A stretch of DNA of 64,000 bases from Pigmentiphaga litoralis (GTDB lineage: Bacteria > Pseudomonadota > Gammaproteobacteria > Burkholderiales > Burkholderiaceae_B): NCBI RefSeq assembly GCF_013408655.1, contig NZ_JACCBP010000001.1:2046001-2110000 (forward strand). Reading direction: 5' to 3'. The notes under the pieces are model-generated. The model was not told where the DNA came from, ran no database searches, and saw only the letters and a list, made by a program, of their open reading frames with translations. How positions within the stretch are numbered: the stretch's first letter is position 1; every line of letters begins with the position of its first letter. Both the position numbers and the translations under genes were made by a program. Shown piece after piece: positions 40,428 through 49,857 of this stretch.

Positions 40428-41348
40428 ATGTCCGCGACCCTCTTTTTTGCCCAGGCGCTGAACGGCATCCAGCTCGGCGTCCTGCTGTTCCTGCTCGCCG
40501 CCGGCCTGACCCTGGTGTTCGGCATCATGAACTTCGTGAACCTGGCGCACGGCTCGCTGTACATGATGGGCGCCTTCATCGCCGCTACCCTCTACAACCA
40601 CACCGGGTCCTTCCTGCTGTCGGCGGTGGGCGTGGTGGTGGCCATGATCGCGATCGGCTTCCTGCTCGATCGCATTGCCCTGTCCAGGCTGTACGACCGC
40701 GATCACCTGGACCAGGTGCTGGCCACGTTCGGCATGATCCTGTTCTTCAATGAACTGACGCGCATCATCTGGGGACCGTCGCCCTACAACATGCAGGTGC
40801 CGCCGATGCTGGAAGGCACCATCGACCTGTTCGGCATCGCCTATCCGCTGTACCGCTTCATGATCATCGTGGTCGGACTGGTCGTGGCCCTGGGCTGCTA
40901 TCTGCTGATCCACAAGACGCGGGTCGGCATGCTGATCCGCGCCGGATCGTCCAACCGCATGATGGTGGGCGCGCTGGGCGTGAACATCCGCATGCTGAAC
41001 ACCTTGCTGTTCGCGCTGGGCGCGGCGCTGGCCGGCATTGCCGGACTGATGGCCGGTCCCATTTTGTCGGTGCAGACCGGCATGGGCGAACCGGTGCTGA
41101 TCCTGACGATGGTGGTGATCGTGATCGGCGGCATCGGGTCGGTGCGCGGCGCCTTCCTGGCCGCCCTGATCGTCGGCGTCGTCGACACGCTGGGCCGTTC
41201 CATGCTGCCGTGGATCCTGCGCGAAGTGCTGTCGCCCTCGGCCGCCAACGCCGCCGGTCCGGCCATTGCGTCCATGCTCATCTACGTGATGATGGCGCTC
41301 ATTCTTGCCCTGCGACCGCAAGGCCTGTTCCCCGTACGTCACGGCTAG
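40428..41348 (+). CDS. livH: Branched-chain ABC permease LivH
   Basis: 306 aa, eight or so membrane spans. Typical LivH features: LFFAQALNGIQLGVLLFLLA, FGIMNFVNLAHGSLYMMGAF near the start, DLDQVL-like HLDQVLATFG and GIGSVRGAFLAAL toward the end. It starts one base after the hydrolase stop. Forms the channel with LivM. Confidence 0.94.
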   Translation: MSATLFFAQALNGIQLGVLLFLLAAGLTLVFGIMNFVNLAHGSLYMMGAFIAATLYNHTGSFLLSAVGVVVAMIAIGFLLDRIALSRLYDRDHLDQVLATFGMILFFNELTRIIWGPSPYNMQVPPMLEGTIDLFGIAYPLYRFMIIVVGLVVALGCYLLIHKTRVGMLIRAGSSNRMMVGALGVNIRMLNTLLFALGAALAGIAGLMAGPILSVQTGMGEPVLILTMVVIVIGGIGSVRGAFLAALIVGVVDTLGRSMLPWILREVLSPSAANAAGPAIASMLIYVMMALILALRPQGLFPVRHG

Positions 41349-41356
41349 GAGCCGAT

Positions 41357-42292
41357 GTGAAGATGACTCCCCGCACGATAGCCACCGTGCTGATCCTGCT
41401 GTTCCTGGGCTGCGTGCCCATCTACGCGCAGATCGCCGGTGAACCGTTCTACCTTGCCCTGTTCGGGCGCGTGCTGGTCTATGCGATTGCCGCCGTGTCG
41501 CTCAATCTGCTGCTGGGGTATGGCGGCCTGGTCAGTTTCGGCCATGCCCTGTTCCTGGGGCTGGGCGCGTATTCGGTCGGCATCCTGAGCCACCACGGCA
41601 TCGACAACGGCTGGCTGCACCTGCTGGCCGCCGTCGTCGTCTGCGGCATCGTGGGCCTGATCAGCGGCGCGGTGGTGCTGCGCACGACCGGCATCGCCTT
41701 CATCATGATCACGCTGGCCTTCGCCCAGATGTTCTATTTCCTGACCGTCAGCCTGAACGAATACGGCGGCGACGACGGCATGTCGATCTTCCAGGGCAGC
41801 AACTTTGGTGTGTTGAAGCTGGACGATCCGCTCAGTCTGTACTACACCAGCTTCGTGCTGCTGCTGGTGCTGCTGTTTGCCATGCACAAGCTGATCGGCT
41901 CGCGCTTCGGCATGGTGATCCGCGGCACGCAAACCAACGAACGCCGCATGAAGGCCATGGGCTTTGCGCCCCTGCCCTACAAGCTGACGGCCTATGTGCT
42001 GTCGGCCATCGTGTGCGGCCTGGCCGGCGTGCTGATCGCCAACCTGACCCTGTACATCTCGCCGTCCTACCTGGCGTGGACCACGTCGGGCGAACTGGTG
42101 GTGATGGTGGTGCTGGGCGGCCTTGGCACCCTGATGGGACCGGTGGCCGGATCGGTTGCCTTCCTGATCATGGAAGAAGTGCTGAAGGCCTGGACCGAAC
42201 ACTGGATGCTGGTGCTCGGCCTGATCATCGTCGTCATCGTCATGGTGTCGCGCCGCGGCATCATCGGCAATCTGCCAGGAGGCTCGCGATGA
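41357..42292 (+). CDS. livM: Branched-chain ABC permease LivM
   Basis: 311 aa from GTG, which has AGGAG at 5 nt; the ATG two codons later (11 nt) is less well placed. About nine membrane spans, with the family blocks LNLLLGYGGLVSFGHALFLG, RGTQTNERRMKAMGF and GGLGTLMGPVAGS. The stop overlaps livG (ATGA). Confidence 0.93.
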   Translation: MKMTPRTIATVLILLFLGCVPIYAQIAGEPFYLALFGRVLVYAIAAVSLNLLLGYGGLVSFGHALFLGLGAYSVGILSHHGIDNGWLHLLAAVVVCGIVGLISGAVVLRTTGIAFIMITLAFAQMFYFLTVSLNEYGGDDGMSIFQGSNFGVLKLDDPLSLYYTSFVLLLVLLFAMHKLIGSRFGMVIRGTQTNERRMKAMGFAPLPYKLTAYVLSAIVCGLAGVLIANLTLYISPSYLAWTTSGELVVMVVLGGLGTLMGPVAGSVAFLIMEEVLKAWTEHWMLVLGLIIVVIVMVSRRGIIGNLPGGSR

Positions 42293-43068
42293 CATTGCTT
42301 CGTGCAGATCATCTGATCAAAAGATACGGCGGCCTGACCGTGACCGACGACGTGTCGATGACGGTCAACGCCGGCGAAATCCACGCCGTCATCGGCCCGA
42401 ACGGCGCCGGCAAGACCACGCTGATCGGGCAACTGAGCGGCGAGATCAAGTCCAACTCCGGCACGATTTCGTTTGACGGCAACGACATCACCGCCCTGCC
42501 GATCGAACAGCGCGTGCGCCGCGGACTGGCCCGGTCCTACCAGATCACGTCGGTCTTTCCCGACTTCACGGCGCTACAGAACGTGGCCCTGGCCGTGCAG
42601 GCGCAGCGCGGGCACAGCTTCCGTTTCTGGGAGCCGACCACGGTGGCCCGCGAACTGAACGACCCCGCGCACCAGGCGCTGGAGCTGGTCGGCCTGGCGT
42701 CCCGCGCCGGCACCCGTGTCGGCGACATGGCGCACGGCGAACACCGGCAGCTGGAACTGGCCATGGCGCTGGCCTGCGAGCCGCGCATGCTGCTGCTGGA
42801 CGAGCCCATGGCCGGCATGAGCCAGCGCGAATCCGAAACCATGACCGAACTGCTGCTGCGCCTGCGCGGCAAGTACGCCATGCTGCTGGTCGAACACGAC
42901 ATGGAAGCCGTGTTCGCGCTGTCGGACTGCATTACCGTGCTGGTGTACGGCAAGAAGATCGCCAGCGGCACCCCCGACGAGATCCGCCGCAACGAAGACG
43001 TCAAGACCGCCTATCTGGGCGAAGAAGACGACGACCTTGCGGCCCACCCTGCCGCCCAGGAGGCCTGA
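42289..43068 (+). CDS. livG: Branched-chain ABC ATPase LivG
   Basis: 259 aa. Walker A GPNGAGKT (36-43), Walker B MLLLDEPMAGM, H-loop VEHDMEAV. The signature region is MAHGEHRQLELAMAL, a somewhat diverged form of the LSYGxQR sequence of LivG proteins. Followed 1 bp later by livF. Confidence 0.94.
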   Translation: MTLLRADHLIKRYGGLTVTDDVSMTVNAGEIHAVIGPNGAGKTTLIGQLSGEIKSNSGTISFDGNDITALPIEQRVRRGLARSYQITSVFPDFTALQNVALAVQAQRGHSFRFWEPTTVARELNDPAHQALELVGLASRAGTRVGDMAHGEHRQLELAMALACEPRMLLLDEPMAGMSQRESETMTELLLRLRGKYAMLLVEHDMEAVFALSDCITVLVYGKKIASGTPDEIRRNEDVKTAYLGEEDDDLAAHPAAQEA

Positions 43069-43069
43069 G

Positions 43070-43780
43070 ATGGCACTGCTCGAAGTCGACGACATTGCCG
43101 CCAGCTACGGCAACAGCCAGGTCCTGTTCCACATGGGCCTGAAGATCGAAGAAGGCGAATTCGTCACCCTGCTGGGCCGCAACGGCATGGGCAAGACGAC
43201 CACCGTCAAGACCATCATGGGTCTGATGTCGCCCTCGCGCGGCACCATCCGGTTCGACGGCAAGCCCATCCACAAGGAACCGTCGTACCGCGTCGCGCGC
43301 TTCGGCGTCGGTTTGGTGCCTGAAGGCCGCCACATCTTCCCAAATCTGTCGGTGCACGAGAACCTGGTCGCCACCGCGCACAACGGGCTCAAGCAGGCCA
43401 ACCCGTGGACAGTGGAACGGGTGTATCAGCTCTTCCCGCGCCTGCAGGAACGCCAGAAGAACCTGGGCGCGCACCTGTCGGGCGGCGAACAGCAGATGCT
43501 GGCGATTTCGCGCGCGCTGCTGACCAATCCCAAGCTGATCATTCTGGATGAAGCGACCGAAGGCCTGGCGCCCTTGATTCGCGCCGAAATCTGGTCGTGC
43601 CTGCAGACGCTCAAGAACGAAGGCCTGGCGATTCTGTGCATCGACAAGAACCTGGGCCCGCTACTGCGGACGGCGGATCGGCATTACATCATCGAGAAGG
43701 GCCAGATCGCATGGAACGGCACGTCGGACGCATTCCGGCGGGATGCGGAGTCGCTGCGGGGGTATTTGAGCGCGGCGTGA
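43070..43780 (+). CDS. livF: Branched-chain ABC ATPase LivF
   Basis: 236 aa. Walker A GRNGMGKT (36-43), LVPEGRHIFPNLSVHENL, signature LSGGEQQMLAISRAL, Walker B LIILDEATEGLAP. It has IDKNLGPLL where many LivF proteins have VEQN. Last gene of the transporter operon. Confidence 0.95.
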   Translation: MALLEVDDIAASYGNSQVLFHMGLKIEEGEFVTLLGRNGMGKTTTVKTIMGLMSPSRGTIRFDGKPIHKEPSYRVARFGVGLVPEGRHIFPNLSVHENLVATAHNGLKQANPWTVERVYQLFPRLQERQKNLGAHLSGGEQQMLAISRALLTNPKLIILDEATEGLAPLIRAEIWSCLQTLKNEGLAILCIDKNLGPLLRTADRHYIIEKGQIAWNGTSDAFRRDAESLRGYLSAA

Positions 43781-43808
43781 TGGGGCGCAGGGAAAAGTGG
43801 GCTCGGTC

Positions 43809-43850
43809 GAAACGAATGGGAGAAGCTTGGCGTTTCGTTTATTTCGTTTA
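43809..43850. promoter_or_regulatory. Direct and inverted TTTCGTTTA repeats upstream of the TA module
   Basis: Two abutting copies of TTTCGTTTA (43833-43850) and an inverted partner GAAACGAA (43809-43816) lie 39-80 bp before the antitoxin start. Position and symmetry suit autoregulation by the HTH antitoxin. Confidence 0.5.
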
Positions 43851-43888
43851 AACTGAGTGCCTGTCCATATTTTTGATGGGGGTCGCTC

Positions 43889-44356
43889 ATGCTGCCCACC
43901 GCCCTATCCGAACCGGCCCTGCCGGTTGAACACGAAGTGCGTGCCGCCGTCCTCGGTCAACGCGCGTTGGCTGCATTTCTGACGACGCACGCCGACACGC
44001 AACGCATCCAGATATTTGACGACAACAACACGGCGCATGCGGTTGAACTGCCGACGTCCGCTTTGCGTTTGTTGATGGATGTCTTGTCGGAACTGGCTGA
44101 CGGGAACGCGGTGCGCGTCGTACCGATTCATGCAGAACTTACGACCCAGGAAGCTGCTGACATGATCAACGTGTCGCGGCCACACCTGGTCAAGCTGCTG
44201 GAGGAAGGCGTGCTGCCATTCCACAAAACCGGCAAGCATCGGCGCGTCCGGTTTGCCGACGTAATGGCGTTCAAGGCCGAGCGAGATCGGTCAAGCGAAA
44301 AGGCCATGGCTGCCTTGGCGGCGCAGGCGCAGGAACTTCAACTGGGATACGAATGA
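43889..44356 (+). CDS. HTH (excisionase-type) antitoxin
   Basis: 155 aa. The N-terminal half is a small alpha/beta domain (RIQIFDDNNTAHAVELP). An excisionase/MerR-like HTH follows at about 85-135: LTTQEAADMINVSRPHLVKLLEEGVLP, then HKTGKHRRVRFADVMAF. The C-terminal helix (135-155) overlaps functionally with toxin binding in this class. The stop overlaps the PIN gene start (ATGA), the usual type II module layout. Confidence 0.88.
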   Translation: MLPTALSEPALPVEHEVRAAVLGQRALAAFLTTHADTQRIQIFDDNNTAHAVELPTSALRLLMDVLSELADGNAVRVVPIHAELTTQEAADMINVSRPHLVKLLEEGVLPFHKTGKHRRVRFADVMAFKAERDRSSEKAMAALAAQAQELQLGYE

Positions 44357-44928
44357 GGTCGTCGCCGTTCACGGCAGTGTACGACGCATGTGTTCTGTAC
44401 CCAGCGCCCCTGCGGGACCTGTTGATGTGGCTGGGTCTTTCAGGGCACTCTCGCGCGCGCTGGAGCACGCAGATCCATGAAGAGTGGAAGCGGAACCTGC
44501 TACGCAAACGTCCGGAACTCAACGGCGATCACTTGGATCGCACGATCGCACTGATGGAACAGGCCATTCCCGACGCACGTGTCAGCGGCCATGAACCCTT
44601 GATTGCCGGCTTGAGCCTACCCGACGATGATGATCGCCACGTGTTGGCTGCTGCGATAAGGTGCGGCGCCAGCGTCATCGTGACTTTCAACTTGAAGGAT
44701 TTTCCAGCCAAGGCGTTGGCGCCCTTTGGCGTCGAAGCGCAACATCCCGACGAATTTATTGAAAACGTGTTTGACCTGGACCCTGCGGCCGTTGTGACCG
44801 CAGCGCAGCGTCAACGCAGGCAGCTGAAGAGCCCGGCGCTGGATGTCGATCGTTATCTCGACGTCATCAGACGCCAAGGCCTTGCTCAGACCAGTCGCCT
44901 GCTCGGAAGCTTCCGTGCGATTTTGTGA
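44353..44928 (+). CDS. PIN-domain toxin
   Basis: 191 aa. The PIN fold begins YDACVLYPAPLRDLLMWL with the first acidic residue D10; further conserved acids appear in LPDDDDRHVLAAAI and TFNLKDFP. A predicted Mg-dependent ribonuclease neutralised by the upstream HTH protein. GC content and codon use look slightly lower than in the surrounding genes, consistent with acquisition. Confidence 0.88.
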   Translation: MRSSPFTAVYDACVLYPAPLRDLLMWLGLSGHSRARWSTQIHEEWKRNLLRKRPELNGDHLDRTIALMEQAIPDARVSGHEPLIAGLSLPDDDDRHVLAAAIRCGASVIVTFNLKDFPAKALAPFGVEAQHPDEFIENVFDLDPAAVVTAAQRQRRQLKSPALDVDRYLDVIRRQGLAQTSRLLGSFRAIL

Positions 44929-44934
44929 TCCGTA

Positions 44935-44961
44935 GCGGACGCGCTTCTCCTGAGCGTCCGC
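44935..44961. terminator. Convergent-gene hairpin
   Basis: GCGGACGC / GCGTCCGC, an 8-bp stem with an 11-nt loop, between the stops of the PIN gene (plus) and msbA (minus). No U-run on either strand. Confidence 0.45.
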
Positions 44962-44972
44962 CGCCCTTCACC

Positions 44973-46745
44973 TCAAACCGTCGCCGCTTCGCTGTTGGCC
45001 GAGTCGTGGAACTGCATCCGGTACAAGGATGCGTACAGGCCGTTCTTCTCCATCAATTGCGCGTGCGCGCCCTCTTCCACGATCCGTCCCTGATCCAGCA
45101 CCACGATCCGATCGGCATTCTGTACGGTGGACAGGCGGTGGGCGATGACCAGCGTGGTGCGGCCCTTCATCAGCCGTTCCAATGACGCTTGCACCTGCCG
45201 TTCGGACTCGTTGTCCAGCGCGGACGTGGCTTCGTCCAGGATCAGGATCGGTGCGTTCTTGATCAGCGCGCGGGCAATCGCCAGGCGCTGACGTTGCCCG
45301 CCCGACAGGTGCGCGGCGTTTTCGCCCACGCGGCTGTGGATGCCGTTGGGCAGGGAATCGACCCATTCGATCAGGTTGGCATCGGCCAGGGCGCTACGGA
45401 TGGCCTCGTCGGACGGCTTGCCGTTCACCCCGTAGCCGACATTGGCGGCGATGGTGTCGTCGAACAGCACGACATCCTGGCTGACCAGCGAGATATGCGA
45501 CCGCAGGCTTTCCAGCGTCAGTTCTTCAATGTTCTCGCCATCGACGCAGATCGTGCCCGCCGACGGCAGCGTGAAGCGCGGCAGCATCGACATCAGCGTC
45601 GTCTTGCCACTACCCGACCGGCCAATGAAGGCCACGGTCTGCCCCGGGGTGATCTCGCACGACACCTGGTTCAGCGTCAGCCGGTCCGCATTGGGAAACT
45701 GGTGCGACACGTCCTTGAAAACGATGTGGCCGCGCACAGGCTCGGGCAAGGTACGGGTGCCCTTGTCCACTTCGATATCCTGGTCCACCAACGCAAACAC
45801 GCTTTCGGCCGACACCAGCATGCGCTGCATCGGGCTGGTGACGTTAGCCAGCCGCTTGAGCGGATCCAGCATCTGGATCATGGCCGTCACGAAGGCGGCA
45901 AAGCCCCCCACCGTAATCTGGTTGGACCCGGACTGATTCAGCGCGGTGGCCACGACGATGGCGAGCGCGACGGCGGCAATGGTCTGCGTGATGGGCGACG
46001 CGGCGGCCGACGCCACGGTGTTGCGCATTGCAAAGCGGCGCAGGCGATTGTTGATTTCCCAGAACCGGCTGTTTTCCTGCTCGTAGCCACCGAACAGCTT
46101 GATCACGCGTTGGCCGTCGATGCCTTCGCTGACCACGCGCGTCAGTTCGCCATTCATGACGATGGTCTCGCGGTTGATGCGGCGCACCCGCTGCGAAATC
46201 CTGCGCATGATGAACGCCGACAGCGGGAAGGCCACCAGGGCGATCAGGGTCATCTGCCAGGACAGATAGAGCAGCACGCCGACCAGGAACACCACGATCA
46301 GCGATTCACGGACCAGGGTCGTGATGACGTCGGTGGCCAGTTGCATGACATTGGTGGCGTCGACGACGAAGCGGTTCAGCAGCACCGACGAGCCCATGCT
46401 CTTGAAGTAGGTGTCGGGCAGCCGCAGCAGCCGGTCGAACATTTCCTTGCGCAGGTCCGCCAGCACGCTGTTCGCCACCCACGCCAGCAGGTATTCGCTG
46501 GCGAAGGACAGCACCCCGCGGATCAGGAAGATGCCGATGATGATGGCCGGCACCGTATAGACGTAATGCGGCTTGGCGCCACTGAAGCCGCCGTCCAGCA
46601 TCGGTTTCATCAGCACGGCCAGCAAGGGCTGGGACGCGGCGACGCCGACGAGGCACAGGAGGCCCATGGCCAGACGCGGCCAATAACGGAGGACGCGCCC
46701 GTAGATCTGGCGCCAGAGATAGGATTTGACAGGTTGGGAAGTCAC
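44973..46745 (-). CDS. msbA: Lipid A export ABC transporter MsbA
   Basis: 590 aa from GTG; an ATG 16 codons upstream (46793) is an alternative. An exporter half-transporter: six membrane helices (about 25-320), with LKRLANVTSPMQRMLVSAESVF before the ATPase. Walker A GRSGSGKTT, Q-loop SQDVVLFDDTIAANV, signature LSGGQRQRLAIARAL, Walker B ILILDEATSALD. Flips lipid A-core across the inner membrane as a homodimer. It is divergent from a heptosyltransferase gene and near an O-antigen ligase, in keeping with an LPS region. Confidence 0.92.
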   Translation of the reverse strand: MTSQPVKSYLWRQIYGRVLRYWPRLAMGLLCLVGVAASQPLLAVLMKPMLDGGFSGAKPHYVYTVPAIIIGIFLIRGVLSFASEYLLAWVANSVLADLRKEMFDRLLRLPDTYFKSMGSSVLLNRFVVDATNVMQLATDVITTLVRESLIVVFLVGVLLYLSWQMTLIALVAFPLSAFIMRRISQRVRRINRETIVMNGELTRVVSEGIDGQRVIKLFGGYEQENSRFWEINNRLRRFAMRNTVASAAASPITQTIAAVALAIVVATALNQSGSNQITVGGFAAFVTAMIQMLDPLKRLANVTSPMQRMLVSAESVFALVDQDIEVDKGTRTLPEPVRGHIVFKDVSHQFPNADRLTLNQVSCEITPGQTVAFIGRSGSGKTTLMSMLPRFTLPSAGTICVDGENIEELTLESLRSHISLVSQDVVLFDDTIAANVGYGVNGKPSDEAIRSALADANLIEWVDSLPNGIHSRVGENAAHLSGGQRQRLAIARALIKNAPILILDEATSALDNESERQVQASLERLMKGRTTLVIAHRLSTVQNADRIVVLDQGRIVEEGAHAQLMEKNGLYASLYRMQFHDSANSEAATV

Positions 46746-46898
46746 TGCTTGCTCATGAACGCGTCGTGGCTGACGTGGCCATGCCTGGGGCATGACCGCC
46801 TGACGCTTACAATCGGGGTCCGAACGATTGTACGCGGGTAGGCCGGCCAGGGCCGTTTGCCCATTTTGCCGACGCGACACCCCACCACTTTTTCCGCC

Positions 46899-47864
46899 AT
46901 GACCGATTACCTGTATTTACGGCTGCCCAATTGGGTGGGCGATGCCTGCATGTGCCTGCCCGCGATCAAGCGGCTGCAGGCGGCCGGCCTGCCGCTGGTC
47001 CTGTGCGGCCAGCCCTGGGCTGAAGACCTGTTTGCCGGCCTGGCGCCGGCGGGCTACGTGCCTGTCGGCAAAGGCTGGCGCGCCGACCGGGCCGCCATCC
47101 GGTCCCGTTACCCGGCCGGACGCGGCGCACGGGGCGTGGTGTTCACCAATTCCCTGTCAAGCGCCGCGGCCCTCCGCCTGGCCGGCATCCGGACCGCGGG
47201 CTATCGCGGCGATGGCCGCAGCCTGCTGCTGACGTGGCCATTCAACAAACGCGAAGGCCGCCACGAAGTCGAGATCTTCCACGACCTGGCGCGCCTGGCG
47301 TTATGGCGCTGGAACGTGGCGGGTTCGGTGCCCGAAGAGCCCGACGCCACGCTGGGCCTGCCCCTGACCGAGGGTCACGGTGCCGCCGCCGACGCGGCGC
47401 TGGCCGCGGCCGGCATCAGCGGGCCGTTCGTGCTGCTGTCCCCCACCGCCACCGGGCTCCACCATGGCAAGGCCAAGGCCTGGCCGGAATTCGCCGCCCT
47501 GGCGGCGTCCCTGCAGCGCGAGGGCTGGACCTGCGTGACCTGCCCGCCCGCGCATGAAGTCGAGCAGGCCCGCGCGGCCGTGCCGACAGCAACCATTCTG
47601 CCGTCACTGCCGCTGGGCGCGTTTGCGTCCCTGACGGCCAAGGCCGCCCTGGTCGTCTGCAATGACTCGGGCACATCGCATGTGGCCGCGGCAGCCGGCG
47701 CCCGCCAGATCACCCTGTTTGGCGTGACACGGAGGGAGCGCACCGGACCGTGGTCGAAAAAGGCCGTGTGTCTGGGATCCGACACCGCCTGGCCGACGCT
47801 GGACGAGGTCGAAAGGTCGGCGCGGTTTGCGCTGGTGGGCAGCAGTATTGCGGCGCTGCCCTGA
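46899..47864 (+). CDS. Glycosyltransferase family 9 (heptosyltransferase-like)
   Basis: 321 aa, cytosolic/peripheral. The opening YLRLPNWVGDACMCLPAIKRL and the nucleotide-sugar site VVCNDSGTSHVAAAAGARQITLFG with TGPW are typical of GT9 ADP-heptose:LPS heptosyltransferases, closest in style to heptosyltransferase II. It probably adds heptose to the LPS inner core. Divergent from msbA, upstream of the O-antigen ligase. Confidence 0.9.
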   Translation: MTDYLYLRLPNWVGDACMCLPAIKRLQAAGLPLVLCGQPWAEDLFAGLAPAGYVPVGKGWRADRAAIRSRYPAGRGARGVVFTNSLSSAAALRLAGIRTAGYRGDGRSLLLTWPFNKREGRHEVEIFHDLARLALWRWNVAGSVPEEPDATLGLPLTEGHGAAADAALAAAGISGPFVLLSPTATGLHHGKAKAWPEFAALAASLQREGWTCVTCPPAHEVEQARAAVPTATILPSLPLGAFASLTAKAALVVCNDSGTSHVAAAAGARQITLFGVTRRERTGPWSKKAVCLGSDTAWPTLDEVERSARFALVGSSIAALP

Positions 47865-47934
47865 GCATAGGCAAGCTTGATTCCGCTCGATCTTGAGCGT
47901 TGCCAACATTGAGCAGCACCTGCCCTGCGTACTT

Positions 47935-47955
47935 TGACCTAGCCTGCCTAGGTCA
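47935..47955. repeat. Inverted repeat between LPS genes
   Basis: TGACCTAG and CTAGGTCA (8 bp, perfect) with a 5-nt spacer, 71 bp after the heptosyltransferase stop and 73 bp before the ligase start. No U-run follows; it may be an operator or a mRNA hairpin. The AT content is higher than nearby coding DNA. Confidence 0.55.
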
Positions 47956-48027
47956 TGCGCAGCAGGGGCAATCACCTGCTAATCTCTGCGCCGCCCTCTG
48001 TTATTTACGACCACAGGATTACCCCCG

Positions 48028-49311
48028 ATGACGCCTGCCCTGCCCCCCCACCGCCTGTATTGGCTGCTGTCCGTGAGCCTGTTCCTGCTCCCGGCAACAC
48101 TTGTGGGCGTCAAGGGTGGCTACGGCATCGCCGCCGTCATTCCGCTGCTGATCTCGCTGGCCTGCCTGGTGCCGCTGATCCGCAGCCGTGCCGTCAAATG
48201 GGGCGAGGTCCGCCGCGACACCGCGCCGATCTGGGTGCCCTTCCTGTGCTTCTTCCTGGCCTTCCTGCTGTCGGTCGTCATGACCGGCGACTCGCTGCGC
48301 GGCCTGGACTATCCGAACCGGTGGCTGCTGCTGATGCCCATCGTGTTCGTGCTGGTAGCCGCGCGCCGCCACGTCGACTTCAAATACTTCTGGCTGGGCA
48401 TCGCCGTCGGGTCGATCCTGACCGGCATCGTGTCCACCTACCAGGTCTTCAGCCTGGGCTACGGCCGGTCGCAAGGCTTCACCGCCGCGAACCCCTACGG
48501 CAACCTCAGCATCCTGCTCGGCCTGCTGTGCGGCGTCGGCGCCCTGTACGCCAAGTCGCGCAAGGTCGGCATCATCCTGGCCCTGGCCGGCTGGGGCGGC
48601 ATGTGGGCCTCGCTGCTGTCCGTGACCCGCGGCGGCTGGCCGCTGCTGGTGCCCTTCGTCATCCTGCTGCTGTTGCACCTGGCCCGCCTGCCCCGCAAGA
48701 CCGCCGTCATGCTGCTGGTCGCCCACATCGTGCTGGTGACCCTGGCCTTCCCGACCGCATCGCGCGTGATCTCCAACCGCATCGACGATGCATCCCGCGA
48801 CCTGTCCATTGCCGATCCGCAAAAGAAGTCCGAAAGCTCCGTCGGCGCCCGCCTGGCCATGTGGAAAATCAGCTTCCAGATCTGGCAGGAACACCCCGCT
48901 TTCGGTATCGGCCCGACCCGCTACAAGGACGAGCTGCATCGCAAGAACACCGAGCAGTTCAAGTCCAGCGACATCTATACCCAGAACGTGGCGCACCACG
49001 AATGGCTGGATGCCATGGCGCGGGCCGGCACGGTCGGTGGCCTGGCCTTGGCGCTGGTGTACGTGCTGCCGCTGGCGGGATTGCTGCGCCGCCGGCACAC
49101 GCGCCCGGCCCTGCGGTCGCTCGGCGGCGCAGGGGTTGTGGCGATCGTCGGGTCGTTCGGGCTGTATGGCTTGACCAATACGACGTTCACCAATCATCCG
49201 TCCTTGCTGTTCTTCATCGTCGCGCTGTCGGTGGTGTGGGCGCAATATCTGCAGGAAACGGACGCGGATCCCGCAACGCAGTCGTGGCCCCTGCTGCGGC
49301 GGCGGGGGTGA
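48028..49311 (+). CDS. O-antigen ligase family protein
   Basis: 427 aa, 10-12 predicted membrane spans. It has the Wzy_C/WaaL topology with a large periplasmic loop near 275-340 containing ARLAMWKISFQIWQEHPAFG, TQNVAHHEWLDAMARAG and the expected catalytic His and Arg region. It joins O-antigen to lipid A-core in the periplasm. It follows the heptosyltransferase. Confidence 0.88.
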   Translation: MTPALPPHRLYWLLSVSLFLLPATLVGVKGGYGIAAVIPLLISLACLVPLIRSRAVKWGEVRRDTAPIWVPFLCFFLAFLLSVVMTGDSLRGLDYPNRWLLLMPIVFVLVAARRHVDFKYFWLGIAVGSILTGIVSTYQVFSLGYGRSQGFTAANPYGNLSILLGLLCGVGALYAKSRKVGIILALAGWGGMWASLLSVTRGGWPLLVPFVILLLLHLARLPRKTAVMLLVAHIVLVTLAFPTASRVISNRIDDASRDLSIADPQKKSESSVGARLAMWKISFQIWQEHPAFGIGPTRYKDELHRKNTEQFKSSDIYTQNVAHHEWLDAMARAGTVGGLALALVYVLPLAGLLRRRHTRPALRSLGGAGVVAIVGSFGLYGLTNTTFTNHPSLLFFIVALSVVWAQYLQETDADPATQSWPLLRRRG

Positions 49312-49365
49312 CCTTGGCGGGGTTTACGCATACGATGGGGTGAGTTTCCGACAAGGAGAACCCCC

Positions 49366-49845
49366 ATGGTCAGCAAGAACACCATCTGCCTCTGGTACGA
49401 CCACGACGCGCTGGAAGCGGCCAGCTTCTACGCAGAAACATTTCCCGACAGCGCAATCAAGGCGGTGCACACCGCGCCGGGAGATTACCCGTCAGGCAAG
49501 GAAGGCGATGTGCTGACCGTGGAATTCACGGTCATGGGCATCCCCTGCCTGGGGCTGAACGGCGGATCCACCTTTCATCACAGCGAAGCGTTTTCCTTCC
49601 AGGTCGCGACCGACGACCAGGCGGAAACCGATAGGCTGTGGAATGCGATCGTGAGCAACGGCGGTCAGGAAAGCGCCTGCGGGTGGTGCAAGGACAAGTG
49701 GGGCCTGTCGTGGCAGATCACGCCGCGAGCGTTGACCGACGCGATCGCGGACCCGGATCAGGCAGCGGCCAAGCGCGCGTTCGAAGCCATGATGACGATG
49801 GGCAAGATCGACATCGCGACGATCGAGGCCGCGCGGCGGGGGTGA
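49366..49845 (+). CDS. VOC-fold protein (PhnB-like)
   Basis: 159 aa. The PhnB-like glyoxalase/VOC family signature is seen: ICLWYDHDALEAASFYAETFP, GDVLTVEFTVMGIPCLGLNGG, HSEAFSFQV, and CGWCKDKWGLSWQI. It is a small cytosolic protein, presumably a homodimer, of unknown activity. AAGGAG lies 6 nt upstream of the ATG. Confidence 0.9.
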   Translation: MVSKNTICLWYDHDALEAASFYAETFPDSAIKAVHTAPGDYPSGKEGDVLTVEFTVMGIPCLGLNGGSTFHHSEAFSFQVATDDQAETDRLWNAIVSNGGQESACGWCKDKWGLSWQITPRALTDAIADPDQAAAKRAFEAMMTMGKIDIATIEAARRG

Positions 49846-49857
49846 GCGCCACCCACG

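Noticed and set aside
44353..44928. Restriction or CRISPR-associated nuclease
   Set aside because: The PIN protein is coupled to an HTH antitoxin and has no helicase, methylase or Cas neighbours; a TA module explains it.
45189..46841. Plus-strand 550-codon open frame opposite msbA
   Set aside because: No resemblance to proteins; msbA on the minus strand has all ABC motifs.
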